Positions 1 through 9,382 of a DNA stretch of 57,254 bases are shown here, piece after piece. The notes below the pieces were generated by a model. The model did not search any database and was not told the origin of the DNA. It saw only the letters and a program-made list of their open reading frames with translations. Where the stretch lies: IMG/VR virus record IMGVR_UViG_3300042344_000496, positions 1-57,254 of that record; one strand, given 5' to 3'. A program made the position numbers and the translations under genes. The stretch comes from a virus. Within the stretch, counting starts at the first letter, position 1; each line of letters opens with the position of its first letter.

Positions 1-699
1 ATATGATAAGTATGTTGGAGACTTTTGATATGCATGAAACGACATGACATAATTTAAGACATCCATATAAGTCATGACTCCATAAGGTGTTAAATTGACT
101 TCAGATGATCCATCAGTATCAAATTGAGAGTTATCTATAATTTCTGATGTTTTATATGCTGCTTCCAATATCTTTTTTAACAAATCACCAGTTTCCATAG
201 CATTACCAGCATTAGTATCTAGATAACTATTTGGTGTTTTAGGTTGATTAACTCCGAATAAATTAAAAATACTTTCAGCTAATATATGCTGCGCCCATTC
301 AACGAATGCAACTCTTTTACATACATATCCTTGATATACAACATCAACACATTCAGTAACAAAGAATTTATGTTTAATCGCTAAATGCTCTTGAATATTT
401 TCATCTGCTAGATCATTTTCTTCTCCATTTGTTATGGGGAATATATTTATTGTAACCAAATCTCTACCATTACCTAAAAATTCATATGGTGAATCAGATT
501 TTTCCATGAAATTTAATTCATTGTTTATAACCATAACTCCATTATTAAATGGATTAAATATATTATCTTCTATTTCAAGATAACGAACCATAGAACGGTT
601 TAATATAAAATACTTATCATTCTCAGTATTCTCTAGCATGACAAAAAAATGATATTCCTTGTCATTAAACTTTGCTTTAAATGATCCTGATTCAGACAT
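1..699 (-). CDS. Partial virion or baseplate-module protein (N-terminal 233 codons)
   Basis: Only the first 233 codons are in the window; the frame is open to the left edge with no stop. It starts at ATG 697-699 (MSESGSFKAKFND), one base after the stop of the gp53-like gene, so it is the next gene of the minus-strand tail operon. The visible part is mixed alpha/beta with no signal peptide or membrane segment. I do not recognise the family. The position after gp48- and gp53-like genes suggests a baseplate component; that is inference from neighbours only. Confidence 0.75.
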   Translation of the reverse strand, partial: MSESGSFKAKFNDKEYHFFVMLENTENDKYFILNRSMVRYLEIEDNIFNPFNNGVMVINNELNFMEKSDSPYEFLGNGRDLVTINIFPITNGEENDLADENIQEHLAIKHKFFVTECVDVVYQGYVCKRVAFVEWAQHILAESIFNLFGVNQPKTPNSYLDTNAGNAMETGDLLKKILEAAYKTSEIIDNSQFDTDGSSEVNLTPYGVMTYMDVLNYVMSFHAYQKSPTYLSY

Positions 700-700
700 A

Positions 701-1045
701 TTAGTTAATAGAATCTATAATTTCATTAATATATTCTGGCTTAATTATTTTTAATACAGAACCAGCTTTAATCATTTTAACTGGATTTTTAATATTATTA
801 AATCTAACAATAACCCACCATAATGTTTGATCTCCGTATATAATATGAGATAAAGTCGTATATGCCATCGAAGAATCAATAGTATAATAATCATATGCTG
901 ATCTATCTATTTCAGATGGAAACTTTATAGTATTAGATATATTATAAAAAACATAAGAAGCCTTTCCCTCTTCTTTTATTTCATACATATTGAAGATGTT
1001 TTCATATCTACTTGGACTATGATATATATCTATTTTCCTAATCAT
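701..1045 (-). CDS. gp53: Baseplate wedge protein, T4 gp53-like
   Basis: A 114-residue protein, shorter than T4 gp53. The middle holds DQTLWWVIVRFNNIKNP followed by a G-S-V-L-K-I-I-K-P segment, the pattern I associate with gp53-type wedge proteins and their LysM-like end (family knowledge, not searched). gp53 is a late-joining wedge subunit that helps join wedges round the hub. The ATG follows the stop of the gp48-like gene by one base, and the next gene follows by one base, so translation is probably coupled. There is no promoter of its own. The call rests on motif plus locus. Confidence 0.6.
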   Translation of the reverse strand: MIRKIDIYHSPSRYENIFNMYEIKEEGKASYVFYNISNTIKFPSEIDRSAYDYYTIDSSMAYTTLSHIIYGDQTLWWVIVRFNNIKNPVKMIKAGSVLKIIKPEYINEIIDSIN

Positions 1046-1046
1046 A

Positions 1047-2309
1047 TTATGAATTCTTTTTTATAATAGCATTTCTATTTAATGTTTTAAAATTATCACC
1101 AGTCTGCATTCTAATAAAATTAGATGCTTCCATAACTAATGATTCAAATGTTATCTGCACTTTAAATGCATCTGGAACAATACCTTCATTTCCATTATTC
1201 AACTTTAACATTCTTCTAGTTCCAACATGATCTACTTGCATCTTACTAACAAATGTATACGGATAAAATACTCTGCCCGGTATTGTTAATTCATAAATTA
1301 CTGGAGGATTTGAGAGTATTCTATTCTCTCTAGAAGGACTATTTGCAATAACAAATCTATTAATCATATCACAATTAGCTTTATATGAATCTGGATTTAT
1401 TGTATTATATAATATAAAACTTACTGTAATAGCTTCTCCATCTCTTTTAAAATCATAAAATTTAGGTCTTTCAATAAAAGAACCCGGAGCAACTAATGTT
1501 ACTGGGGCTGAAATGATTTCTGCTGCTCCTGTCATGCCTTTATCTATAACTTCGCTTCCAGCACCTTGCATTATTCTATTTTCATTGCTGCCACCACCAC
1601 CAGCATCTGCAAATTTTTGTCCAAAGTCATAATAAACATCTGAAAAATATGGAAATTTATAACTAATATTTGTTGCTTCTCTAAGATAAAGATACTTATA
1701 TGGCTTTAATAAAGGATTTTGCCAATCAGCATTGTCTGCTGTTTTGTCTTCTTGTTTTATTTTATTTATAATATCCGAGGCAGCATTTTGTATTTTTTGT
1801 GCTGCACCTGTTGATAATGCTGAATCAATAGAAGCTTTTGCATTTTTAGCAGAAGATTTGAGTTTATCCAAAACATCTTTAAATGTTGAGCTATCAGCAT
1901 TCTTAATAGATTCGCTTATTTTATTAGCTGCTGATTTAGCTGCATCTGCCCCAACTGCTATAGAATCTGCTAAAATATTATAAGAATTAAAAAGAGATGC
2001 AATATGCGAACTATATTTTATTCTATATTCATTTAAAAATATATAAGGAACATTTGTATCTCTGAATGTAGAAGTAGTCCAATCGTAACTAGCAATGATA
2101 TCAATAACTTTGGATGTTTCAACTTTAGGGGTTCCAGATATACTAATACCTTCAGATTGATCTTTAGCAGATCCTCTATTAACTTCATTTAACTGATCTA
2201 AAGAAGATGTAAACTTAGATTCATCAGCTTTATTAGCATTTGGATATTGATCAGATGTCTGACCAGTTGTTCTAACATCTCCAAAAACATTTGTAGTAGT
2301 ATCAGCCAT
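1047..2309 (-). CDS. gp48: Baseplate tail-tube cap/junction protein, T4 gp48/gp54-like
   Basis: 420 residues. The first third is polar and Ala/Ser/Lys-rich (about residues 110-190, probably helical). The C-terminal half has the conserved-looking block around PPVIYELTIPGRVFYPY and DHVGTRRMLKL, which I associate with the T4 gp48/gp54 family that caps the baseplate hub and starts tube polymerisation. The gene lies directly downstream of the tape measure gene (12-base gap), as expected for a protein that meets the tape measure at the baseplate. A degenerate TTATATA lies four bases before the ATG. gp48 versus gp54 is not resolved. Confidence 0.6.
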   Translation of the reverse strand: MADTTTNVFGDVRTTGQTSDQYPNANKADESKFTSSLDQLNEVNRGSAKDQSEGISISGTPKVETSKVIDIIASYDWTTSTFRDTNVPYIFLNEYRIKYSSHIASLFNSYNILADSIAVGADAAKSAANKISESIKNADSSTFKDVLDKLKSSAKNAKASIDSALSTGAAQKIQNAASDIINKIKQEDKTADNADWQNPLLKPYKYLYLREATNISYKFPYFSDVYYDFGQKFADAGGGGSNENRIMQGAGSEVIDKGMTGAAEIISAPVTLVAPGSFIERPKFYDFKRDGEAITVSFILYNTINPDSYKANCDMINRFVIANSPSRENRILSNPPVIYELTIPGRVFYPYTFVSKMQVDHVGTRRMLKLNNGNEGIVPDAFKVQITFESLVMEASNFIRMQTGDNFKTLNRNAIIKKNS

Positions 2310-2321
2310 ATATTATATAAG

Positions 2322-5300
2322 TTAAGAGATTGACATATTCATCAATTTTAGATTATTTAGATATGTCTCTTTAGTTCTAAATGATGTTGAAGAATTTTTA
2401 GGTGGAGTTGGTTCTGATGATGGTATCATTGCAACTTTACCAGATCCAGAAGATGGTATTTGATACACACCATCCCTGATTTGTTGTAGAACATCGCCAT
2501 TAATTCTCAACTGATCTAATTGGTTTTGAAGTACTGTCATTTCAGATTCATGAGTCTGTGAAATGATTTTAGCTAATTGCTGGTTATCATAATTTATGTT
2601 TGAAATTGATGTCAATGCAGATTCTTCAGCAACACCTTCAAAGTTTTTATATGCCTCTGTTAATTTATTTAAAGACTCTGCTAATGTGTCTACAGATGTT
2701 TTCATTTCAAACAACTTAGTATTAAAAATATCTGTATCCATTAATTGTAATGCTTCATTAAAACCAGTAATTATAGAATATATATCCATCTCTTGATATG
2801 CTGTTTTAAATGCATCAATATACCACAACATAGTGCCAAACTTATCAACGAATGCTTCTATATTCATCATGTATCCAATATCATTCAACCCAACAACAAT
2901 ATTGTAAACGTCTAATAAATCATATGATTTCTTTAATGAATCAAAATTTAATATAAGTTGATTAATTTTTTCTGTAAATAAATCATACTCAATACCAGAA
3001 ATCATGTCATTAAATCCTATTATTATATTATAAACATCTAATAAATCATAAGATTCTTTCAGTTGGTCAAAAGACCATTTCATTCCATACATGTTTTCAT
3101 TAAATAGCGTAGAATCAACACCATCCAACAAACTTGTTATTCCAAAAATTACTGAATATATGTCTAAATTATCATAAGATAGTTTCAGATTATCTAATGA
3201 ATCCGAAACCGAAAACATATTTTCTAAATATAAACCTAAATCTATTATATTGAATATATCGAAAAATTCATATAAACTTTTATTAAAGGAATCTAATGAT
3301 GTCGAATATTCAACTATTGGATCAAAAACAGAAAATATTTCTGATAAACTAGAAAAGCCTTCTTTGATTCCATCCAAATTTATTTCCTTAATCTTTTCTA
3401 AAGATAAAATAGATAAAATAAATGTATCAATTCCTTCAGATCCAATTTCTTGTAAATCCCTATAAGCTTTAACGAAGTTCATTAATCCTTCTCCTAACAC
3501 ACCAAAAGATTCTGAAACTATAACTAATCTATCTACATCTAAATCTAATAATTTCTTAATAGATTTGGTAACATCAGCTTTAAAAAAAGCTGTAAACACG
3601 TTTGGACCAACATTAATTGCATTAACAAATGATAGTAATCCACCACCTAATATTTCCAAACTTTTCCCAACTTCTTCTAAAGCTGAAGAATCTAAATCCT
3701 CAAACTTTCTAATGTGTGATACAACATCTAATCCAAAAAAGTCTGCTAATGATGCCAATGCAGAACCAACCAATGCTGCAACCATTCCTGCTGTAAATGA
3801 TATCAATCCTATTCCTAATTCTTTCAAACCAATACCAACTTCTCTTAGTTTTTTACCATCTATTTTATTAAACTTAACTAATTGAACAGATAATACGTCA
3901 ATAATATATCCTATAGCATTTATAGCTAATATTCCAACTAACATAAATGGAAGAAATAGTGTAAACATTAAACCCAATACTAAAACAAGTCCAACCAAAG
4001 AAGTAACTGCTGATGTAGCATCGACCATGTTTGATGATGCCTTCTTCCAATTTACTTTAGTAAATTTCATGAAAGCTTCAGCTAATACACCAATCACAAA
4101 ACTTAATGCAATAATTGTAATAGTACCAATAGCTAAAAACGGTGCCACAAAAGACACTAGGAAGCCTACTCCAGCAACGAAAGCCCCAAATAGTAGTATT
4201 GCCACACTAGCAACAGCTAACCCTTTCATAATAGCTCCCCATTGCAATCCAGCCAATTTCATTAAATTATCAGCTAGATATCCAATAGTAAATGATAATG
4301 CCAATAAAACTAACATTCCCTTTAATATTTCCATCATTGGTGCCTTAGCAACTAATATTAGTCCACCCAATAATGCACCAATCACTAACATAAACATCAA
4401 TGTCGATTTTAAATAAGGTTTTTCATTTAACCTATCAATTTCATCAAACATCGGAACTAAAACAAATTTAACTAACAATCCAGCAACTGCCAAAGATAAA
4501 AAGATTTTAAGTAAATCAATAGGAGATGGCATTTGCTTACTCACTAATTTTAAAACATAAGAAAATGTCACCATCAAAATTGCTAATTTAATTAATGAAT
4601 TTATATATTTCAATGCTGGCATTTCATATATTTTTTCCATTAAAGGTATTATTATAAATCCAATAATCAAAGAAAATAATCCAAACGATGCGACCACTTT
4701 CATCAAGTCTTTTTGTTCAACAGAATGACTCAATAAAGAAACTAATGCTCCAATAACAACACCAATAAATAAAAACTTAAATAGACCCTCTAATATGGTT
4801 AAAAATGGTATACTAGTTAATGCTATTAATGTTGGTATGATGATAAAAGATATTATTAATGAAAATAACCCGAAGCTTTTCATCATGGTTATCAAATCAT
4901 TGTTCTTTAAAAACTTATTTGAAAAATGTATAACAGCACCTAACGAAACAACTATAATCAATAATTTACCAAGTGCTGCTATGAAATCGCCAAAATTCAT
5001 TTTAGCTAATGCTTGTATTGATGGTATTATTCCTAATAATATAATTGCTGTAAACCCACCAAACCAAGTCATGGTTTTTTGTAAATCTTTATTATTTAAA
5101 AATTTATTAGCAGCTTTTAGTACACCACCAATACTTACCATTATTAATGTTAAATTAAAAAGTGCTATTATGACATCAGAAAATTTAATTCTAGCTAATG
5201 CTTGAATTGCTGGTATTATTCCAAGCAATATAATTGCTGTAAATGCACCAAACCAAGTCATAGTCTTCATCAAATCCTTATTTTTAGAAGACTCTTCCAT

Positions 5301-6899
5301 TTTAGATATCAATTTAGCCATTGATATCACAACCAAATATAATGCACCTAATGAATAAATGAAATCACCGAAATCCATTTTAGCTAAAGTTTTTAATATT
5401 GGTATCATTACCATTAATATTAAAAATCCAAATATACCAAAAGTTTTTGTTGCTTCTGTAAGCTTAGATCCAGCAGAAGCTAATTTATTGAAAAGAAAAA
5501 TGAATGCACCTACAGCAACTACAGCTTTTAATATAGAAGAAATATCTATAGATTTTGTTTCAATTATAGATTTTATTACGAAAAACATTCCTAAACCAAA
5601 TGCCAATAGATTTCCTGCACCACCCATTTTTTGGAACAAATCTGACATTCCACTTTTCTTGTTTCTTTCAGAAGCATATTCATTCTGTAATGCAATTAAT
5701 TCATCCAATCTAGAAATTATTGAAGCATTTTGAAATGAAAACAACTTATATTGTAATACACTAAACTTCAAAACATCAGTCCATTGCATCAATCTCAATA
5801 AAGTTTCAAAAGATTTTTTGCTGACGTTCATTTCCTTTTTAGAATTCATTGAATTGTTTAATGAATTCAATGAAGATTTCTGAGCCTTTCCATTATCTAC
5901 AAACTTGTCGTATAACTTTTGTATTGGCTTTCCTATTTCATTCTTCAATGTACTAATTATTTCTCTAGAAATTGATTTCAAATCTTTAAGCATATCGATT
6001 TGAATTAAACTTCTAGTAAATATTTTCCCCAACGTTCTAGTCTGCTCCAGAACATCAAGTTCTCTTCTCAAATCCTTAACTAATGTCTTATTAGAATCAG
6101 ATGGTTTAACCATCGCAGACTTCAATAAGTTAATAGCTTCTGTATTTTCTTTTAATAATGAATGCGTCCAATCTCTTAAATCTGTTATAGCATTAACAAC
6201 ATCTAATGGCGACCCTTCTTGTACAACTGGTTTATTAGATTTAAATCCATCAGATAATTTAAGCCCTAAATTATTAATTGCTTCTATATTTTCAGTAAGT
6301 AATGAATATGTCCAATCTTTTAAATCTGTTATAGCATTAACAACATCTAATGGGGACCCTTCTTGTACAACTGGTTTATTAGATTTAAATCCATCAGCTA
6401 TATTAAGCCCTAAATTATTAATTGCTTTGATGTTTTCATTTAAAAGAGTATGAGTCCACTCTCTTAAATCAATTATAGCATTAACAATATCTAATGGTGT
6501 ACCTTGATTAGAATCTGCTTCTTTATCAATATCAATATTTCCACTACTTGATGTTGATAAATATTGCAACAAATTATTAATGGAAGAATTCAGTAATAAA
6601 AGTTGATCTGTAATCAACCCTTTAATATTCAATTCTTTTGAATATATCTTTGCAGATGTTTTAATTTTCTTCTCATCAAACCCAAGACCTAATATTTCTT
6701 TATAAATCTTTGCTGCTTCTGTAGCTCTAACTTTTTCTTTAGCTATCTCTTGAGAAGTCATTCTAGACTGTGAAGAATCAACGACAGAACTCTTTTTACC
6801 ATCTTTAGCTGCCCCTTTTGCAGCAGGAAACCTATCAGACAAAGCTTTAAGCTTGTCGATTAATGTTTCTAATTTCTTTAAAATCTTATCTTCCACCAT
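2322..6899 (-). CDS. Tail tape measure protein
   Basis: 1525 residues, the longest gene here and far longer than T4 gp29 (about 590). Layout in protein order: a charged helical N-terminus; a 48-residue repeat (about residues 130-260); coiled-coil-like helices to about 430; a long strongly hydrophobic middle with repeated 63-residue units; then four 42-residue units near the C-terminus. Length, hydrophobic core and position between assembly genes and the tube-cap gene identify it. At about 1.5 angstrom per residue the tail would be near 230 nm (inference from the general rule). TTAAATA lies three bases before the ATG, after a terminator at 6921-6954. Plus-strand frames inside it are shadows. 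Confidence 0.9.
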   Translation of the reverse strand: MVEDKILKKLETLIDKLKALSDRFPAAKGAAKDGKKSSVVDSSQSRMTSQEIAKEKVRATEAAKIYKEILGLGFDEKKIKTSAKIYSKELNIKGLITDQLLLLNSSINNLLQYLSTSSSGNIDIDKEADSNQGTPLDIVNAIIDLREWTHTLLNENIKAINNLGLNIADGFKSNKPVVQEGSPLDVVNAITDLKDWTYSLLTENIEAINNLGLKLSDGFKSNKPVVQEGSPLDVVNAITDLRDWTHSLLKENTEAINLLKSAMVKPSDSNKTLVKDLRRELDVLEQTRTLGKIFTRSLIQIDMLKDLKSISREIISTLKNEIGKPIQKLYDKFVDNGKAQKSSLNSLNNSMNSKKEMNVSKKSFETLLRLMQWTDVLKFSVLQYKLFSFQNASIISRLDELIALQNEYASERNKKSGMSDLFQKMGGAGNLLAFGLGMFFVIKSIIETKSIDISSILKAVVAVGAFIFLFNKLASAGSKLTEATKTFGIFGFLILMVMIPILKTLAKMDFGDFIYSLGALYLVVISMAKLISKMEESSKNKDLMKTMTWFGAFTAIILLGIIPAIQALARIKFSDVIIALFNLTLIMVSIGGVLKAANKFLNNKDLQKTMTWFGGFTAIILLGIIPSIQALAKMNFGDFIAALGKLLIIVVSLGAVIHFSNKFLKNNDLITMMKSFGLFSLIISFIIIPTLIALTSIPFLTILEGLFKFLFIGVVIGALVSLLSHSVEQKDLMKVVASFGLFSLIIGFIIIPLMEKIYEMPALKYINSLIKLAILMVTFSYVLKLVSKQMPSPIDLLKIFLSLAVAGLLVKFVLVPMFDEIDRLNEKPYLKSTLMFMLVIGALLGGLILVAKAPMMEILKGMLVLLALSFTIGYLADNLMKLAGLQWGAIMKGLAVASVAILLFGAFVAGVGFLVSFVAPFLAIGTITIIALSFVIGVLAEAFMKFTKVNWKKASSNMVDATSAVTSLVGLVLVLGLMFTLFLPFMLVGILAINAIGYIIDVLSVQLVKFNKIDGKKLREVGIGLKELGIGLISFTAGMVAALVGSALASLADFFGLDVVSHIRKFEDLDSSALEEVGKSLEILGGGLLSFVNAINVGPNVFTAFFKADVTKSIKKLLDLDVDRLVIVSESFGVLGEGLMNFVKAYRDLQEIGSEGIDTFILSILSLEKIKEINLDGIKEGFSSLSEIFSVFDPIVEYSTSLDSFNKSLYEFFDIFNIIDLGLYLENMFSVSDSLDNLKLSYDNLDIYSVIFGITSLLDGVDSTLFNENMYGMKWSFDQLKESYDLLDVYNIIIGFNDMISGIEYDLFTEKINQLILNFDSLKKSYDLLDVYNIVVGLNDIGYMMNIEAFVDKFGTMLWYIDAFKTAYQEMDIYSIITGFNEALQLMDTDIFNTKLFEMKTSVDTLAESLNKLTEAYKNFEGVAEESALTSISNINYDNQQLAKIISQTHESEMTVLQNQLDQLRINGDVLQQIRDGVYQIPSSGSGKVAMIPSSEPTPPKNSSTSFRTKETYLNNLKLMNMSIS
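2690..3200 (-). repeat. 126-base coding repeat, four copies, in the tape measure C-terminal part
   Basis: Four in-frame copies at 126-base spacing (anchors near 2783, 2909, 3035 and 3161). Each encodes a 42-residue unit with the pattern SYDLLDVYNII followed by a helical stretch. Copies have diverged, so the repeat is mainly visible at protein level. Confidence 0.8.
4640..5470 (-). repeat. 189-base coding repeat of hydrophobic units in the tape measure
   Basis: About five in-frame copies at 189-base spacing (anchors near 4682, 4871, 5060, 5250 and 5430). Each encodes a 63-residue unit containing a variant of MTWFGAFTAIILLGIIP and then a second hydrophobic stretch. The units look like paired membrane-compatible helices. 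Two central copies are close in DNA sequence. Confidence 0.8.
6130..6510 (-). repeat. 144-base direct repeat in the tape measure N-terminal part
   Basis: Two nearly identical 144-base copies (beginning about 6178 and 6322) and a partial, more diverged third (about 6466). Each encodes a 48-residue unit beginning GSPLDVVNAITDL and including KSNKPVVQE. High DNA identity suggests recent duplication. Confidence 0.85.
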
Positions 6900-6902
6900 T
6901 AT

Positions 6903-6909
6903 TATTTAA
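6903..6909 (-). promoter_or_regulatory. Late promoter box TTAAATA before the tape measure gene
   Basis: TTAAATA on the minus strand, three bases before ATG 6899, directly after a terminator. It fits the T4 gp55-type late -10 box; the spacing is shorter than the usual 5-6 here. Confidence 0.55.
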
Positions 6910-6918
6910 TGGGAAAGC

Positions 6919-6957
6919 AAAAAATCCCCACAAACTCTCGTCTGTGGGGATTTTCTT
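6919..6957. terminator. Bidirectional rho-independent terminator
   Basis: A 12-base inverted repeat (6921-6932 AAAATCCCCACA with 6943-6954 TGTGGGGATTTT) around a 10-base loop, with A/T runs on both sides. It lies just after the tail assembly gene ending at 6971 and before the tape measure start, so it would end the upstream transcript on the minus strand. Confidence 0.85.
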
Positions 6958-6970
6958 TTGTTTATTATGT

Positions 6971-7726
6971 CTACTTTTCTGTTTCCTTGGCAAACAATCT
7001 AGCATCTACTGGCAAAACATCTCCATTCACTGTTACATAATCCATTTCAGTCTTCCTAAAACCTTGAATATAATCTAAAATCTTATTACTAAGATAAGCA
7101 GGAATACTTTCAATAACAGAAACTCTATCTTTAAACTGTAAAGATGTTAAATCCATCTCTTCTCCTCCAACTTTTACTTTATTTACGAACTTAGCAATCT
7201 CAAAAATGAACAATGATCCAACTGTATCACTAATTTCAGCATCCTTATTCTTCTTAAAGGTTGAAATTTGTTGATCATTAGCCTTGATATCAAGCTTTAA
7301 AGATGGAACTGATAAAGAGATTTCCAATTCTTCATCTTTAAATGATAATGTTTTTACAAAATCATCTTCAAATTTCAGATTATTATCTAGAATATCACCC
7401 AAATTAAATGTAGTTTCCTTATCATCATCCTTAACCTTAACAGTTTCACCGAAAGAAACCCTACGAAGAGCTAAAATGATTGGAAATTTATCTACAGTTA
7501 GAAAATCATAAGTCTCTACAGAGTTATCTAAGATGATTTGAGACATGATATTACTAATAGTAACACCAGAAATAGCACCATCCAATCCAGTTTTAATCAA
7601 TTCCTTTTGTTGTTTAACAGAAAGTTGAGTAAATTCCATCACCTTTTTAGCAGATGGAACATAAACTTTAACAAGATTGCTGTTGTTAAGCTTTTGAAGT
7701 TTTGAAATTACAGAATTAATAGACAT
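6971..7726 (-). CDS. T4 gp26/gp51-family baseplate hub assembly protein
   Basis: 251 residues. The N-terminal part (VKVYVPSAKKVMEFTQLSVK, then QQKELIKTGLDGA) and the segment DFLTVDKFPIILALRRVSFG match my memory of the T4 baseplate family (Pfam T4_baseplate, gp26/gp51-like). These act in hub assembly and, being next to the tape measure, may chaperone it. The gene lies between the other assembly gene and the tape measure gene and ends at a strong terminator. No clear own promoter is visible. The family call comes from sequence pattern, the exact role from context. Confidence 0.6.
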   Translation of the reverse strand: MSINSVISKLQKLNNSNLVKVYVPSAKKVMEFTQLSVKQQKELIKTGLDGAISGVTISNIMSQIILDNSVETYDFLTVDKFPIILALRRVSFGETVKVKDDDKETTFNLGDILDNNLKFEDDFVKTLSFKDEELEISLSVPSLKLDIKANDQQISTFKKNKDAEISDTVGSLFIFEIAKFVNKVKVGGEEMDLTSLQFKDRVSVIESIPAYLSNKILDYIQGFRKTEMDYVTVNGDVLPVDARLFAKETEK

Positions 7727-7759
7727 ATTTCAAATAATTTACCATAAATACTACATTTG

Positions 7760-8647
7760 TCAACGCCTAAAAGATGGCATACTAGGCATTTTAGGCATAC
7801 TAGGCATAGAAGAACTTGACTTAGAAGCTTCTTCTTGACGTTTCATGTCTTCATTGTAGAACTTTATGAAGAATTTACACTCATTCATCGTGCTGTTCTT
7901 AAACCATTCGTAATCCATCCTCAATTTATTGAATAAAACAAATTGTAATTCATAGAAATTAAGCAATTTATCTCCAAAAATAGATTTTATAAACAATAAA
8001 AATGTTCTGTCAAAGAAATTAATTGCTACACCATCAAAATTATATGTAGTATTTGGTGATAATATAAAATTATTATTAGAAAAAGTCTTTAAATCTTCCA
8101 AGTATATTAATAAATTATCTGTAAGATTTGCTGGTATAAGATCAATTATACTATTATATTCTTCTATTGTCAAATTAATTGTTGAAATTTTCTCGTCTTC
8201 AATAATTATATTATTAATAATATTTCTATAAATATCATCTAAATCATTTATTATAAAATATTTTGGTATATTTAAATTTAATGTAATATCATTATAGTGA
8301 TATGATTTTACTATATTATAATTAGATAATTTTTCATTAATATTATTGATAATAGAATCCAATGAATAATTAAATGATGCACCATCGAAAGATAATGTCA
8401 AATCATTTCCTAATGACATTTCTCTTTTATATAACATAATAGAGAATTTATCAATATTTGTCAAACTTTCATAAATTGAGTTATCATTTAAATCCTCTTT
8501 TATTAAATTTTCGATGAAATCATTAAGTAATAGTTCATCATTTGTAGATATTATATTCAGCATTTCTGAATATAATTCATTATTCATTTTAGAAATATAA
8601 ACATCTTTAGGGTATAAAGGCAATTTACATCTCTTTTTATACTTCAT
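7760..8647 (-). CDS. Probable tail or baseplate assembly protein with Met/Pro/Ser tail
   Basis: 295 residues from ATG 8645-8647; the TTG one codon upstream is not needed. Residues about 225-275 (FFDRTFLLFIKSIFGD, then KLRMDYEWFKNSTMNECKFF) resemble a segment found in T4-like tail assembly chaperones, as I remember them. The C-terminus is a low-complexity run of SMPSMPKMPSMPSFRR type. CATAAATC five bases before the ATG fits a late promoter variant. The position before the gp26/51-like gene resembles a two-gene chaperone pair before a tape measure. No slippery frameshift site links the two genes; each has its own ATG. Confidence 0.5.
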   Translation of the reverse strand: MKYKKRCKLPLYPKDVYISKMNNELYSEMLNIISTNDELLLNDFIENLIKEDLNDNSIYESLTNIDKFSIMLYKREMSLGNDLTLSFDGASFNYSLDSIINNINEKLSNYNIVKSYHYNDITLNLNIPKYFIINDLDDIYRNIINNIIIEDEKISTINLTIEEYNSIIDLIPANLTDNLLIYLEDLKTFSNNNFILSPNTTYNFDGVAINFFDRTFLLFIKSIFGDKLLNFYELQFVLFNKLRMDYEWFKNSTMNECKFFIKFYNEDMKRQEEASKSSSSMPSMPKMPSMPSFRR

Positions 8648-8652
8648 CAAAA

Positions 8653-8660
8653 GATTTATG
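8653..8660 (-). promoter_or_regulatory. Late promoter-like box CATAAATC
   Basis: CATAAATC, five bases before ATG 8647 on the minus strand. It matches TATAAATC before 38274 except for the first base and has the same spacing. Confidence 0.45.
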
Positions 8661-8672
8661 TCAATCTTTTAA

Positions 8673-9365
8673 TTAAACAAGAGTGTAATTATAATTAGTA
8701 AAAACCCAGTCTACGGTTTTAATGTCTATTCTTTCTCCTTCATAATTCAATTCTGAATCTGAAATTGAATATGGAACACAACCAAAGAATTCGAATAGTT
8801 TTCTTCTTGGTTTTTTATCAAATCCTCTAGCTTTTGTATATTGAGAAACTCTAATAGTAGCTTTAATAGATGAAGTACTTAATGCAATTAATCCTTCATA
8901 TGATGCAGTAATAATCCATGGCTTTATAATACCATCATTAAAGTCTAAATTGGTTTCTAAAAACCCTAAACTTAAAGATTTTTCTGACATTCCTATTCTA
9001 TCACCACCAACAGCAGATTTTAAATATCCACCCATATTTTCTACTGTAGCTGTTGTTACAGAAAATGATTCTTTTGGTAATTTCATGTTCTGAACAAAAA
9101 ATAACCCAGAAGCATCTGGATCTGAAATTACACCTCTAGTAGTAGAATTATATAATTTATCTAATTGTTTCTGACCTAAAATTATACCATTATCTTTATA
9201 AATTCCTGATGAATTTCTACCATTTAATTTACTCATCAAATAAGATTCGTTCTCAGGAGTAATGGTAACAAACCATTGAGTAGTAAGTGGGACATCATAT
9301 TCCCACCTACTAATCAAATCCAAAAATCTATTGGCAGGGCTATAGTTATCTAAAGCTGTAGCCAT
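8673..9365 (-). CDS. Tail-tube-fold structural protein
   Basis: 230 residues. The overall pattern suggests the tube/baseplate tube-like fold: SGLFFVQNMKLPKESFSV in the middle, then GFLETNLDFNDGIIKPWI and the closing beta strand VDWVFTNYNYTLV. It sits directly after the tube gene (17-base gap) in the same operon. It could be a second tube-like or tube-initiator (gp54-like) protein. I cannot name the exact T4 counterpart; 'virion structural, tube fold' is the safe call. Confidence 0.55.
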   Translation of the reverse strand: MATALDNYSPANRFLDLISRWEYDVPLTTQWFVTITPENESYLMSKLNGRNSSGIYKDNGIILGQKQLDKLYNSTTRGVISDPDASGLFFVQNMKLPKESFSVTTATVENMGGYLKSAVGGDRIGMSEKSLSLGFLETNLDFNDGIIKPWIITASYEGLIALSTSSIKATIRVSQYTKARGFDKKPRRKLFEFFGCVPYSISDSELNYEGERIDIKTVDWVFTNYNYTLV

Positions 9366-9382
9366 TTAATTGATTAATCAAA

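Noticed and set aside
2596-5733. Several plus-strand open frames across the tape measure gene
   Set aside because: They mirror the repeated, hydrophobic codons of the minus-strand gene, have no promoter boxes and overlap completely with a certain gene.
6130-6510. Possible CRISPR-like regular repeats
   Set aside because: The repeats are in-frame coding units of 144 bases without short unique spacers; ordinary protein-repeat duplication explains them.
7726-8647. Programmed frameshift joining the two genes before the tape measure, as in lambda G/GT
   Set aside because: The two genes are separated by a stop and a gap, each has its own ATG, and I see no slippery heptamer near the junction.
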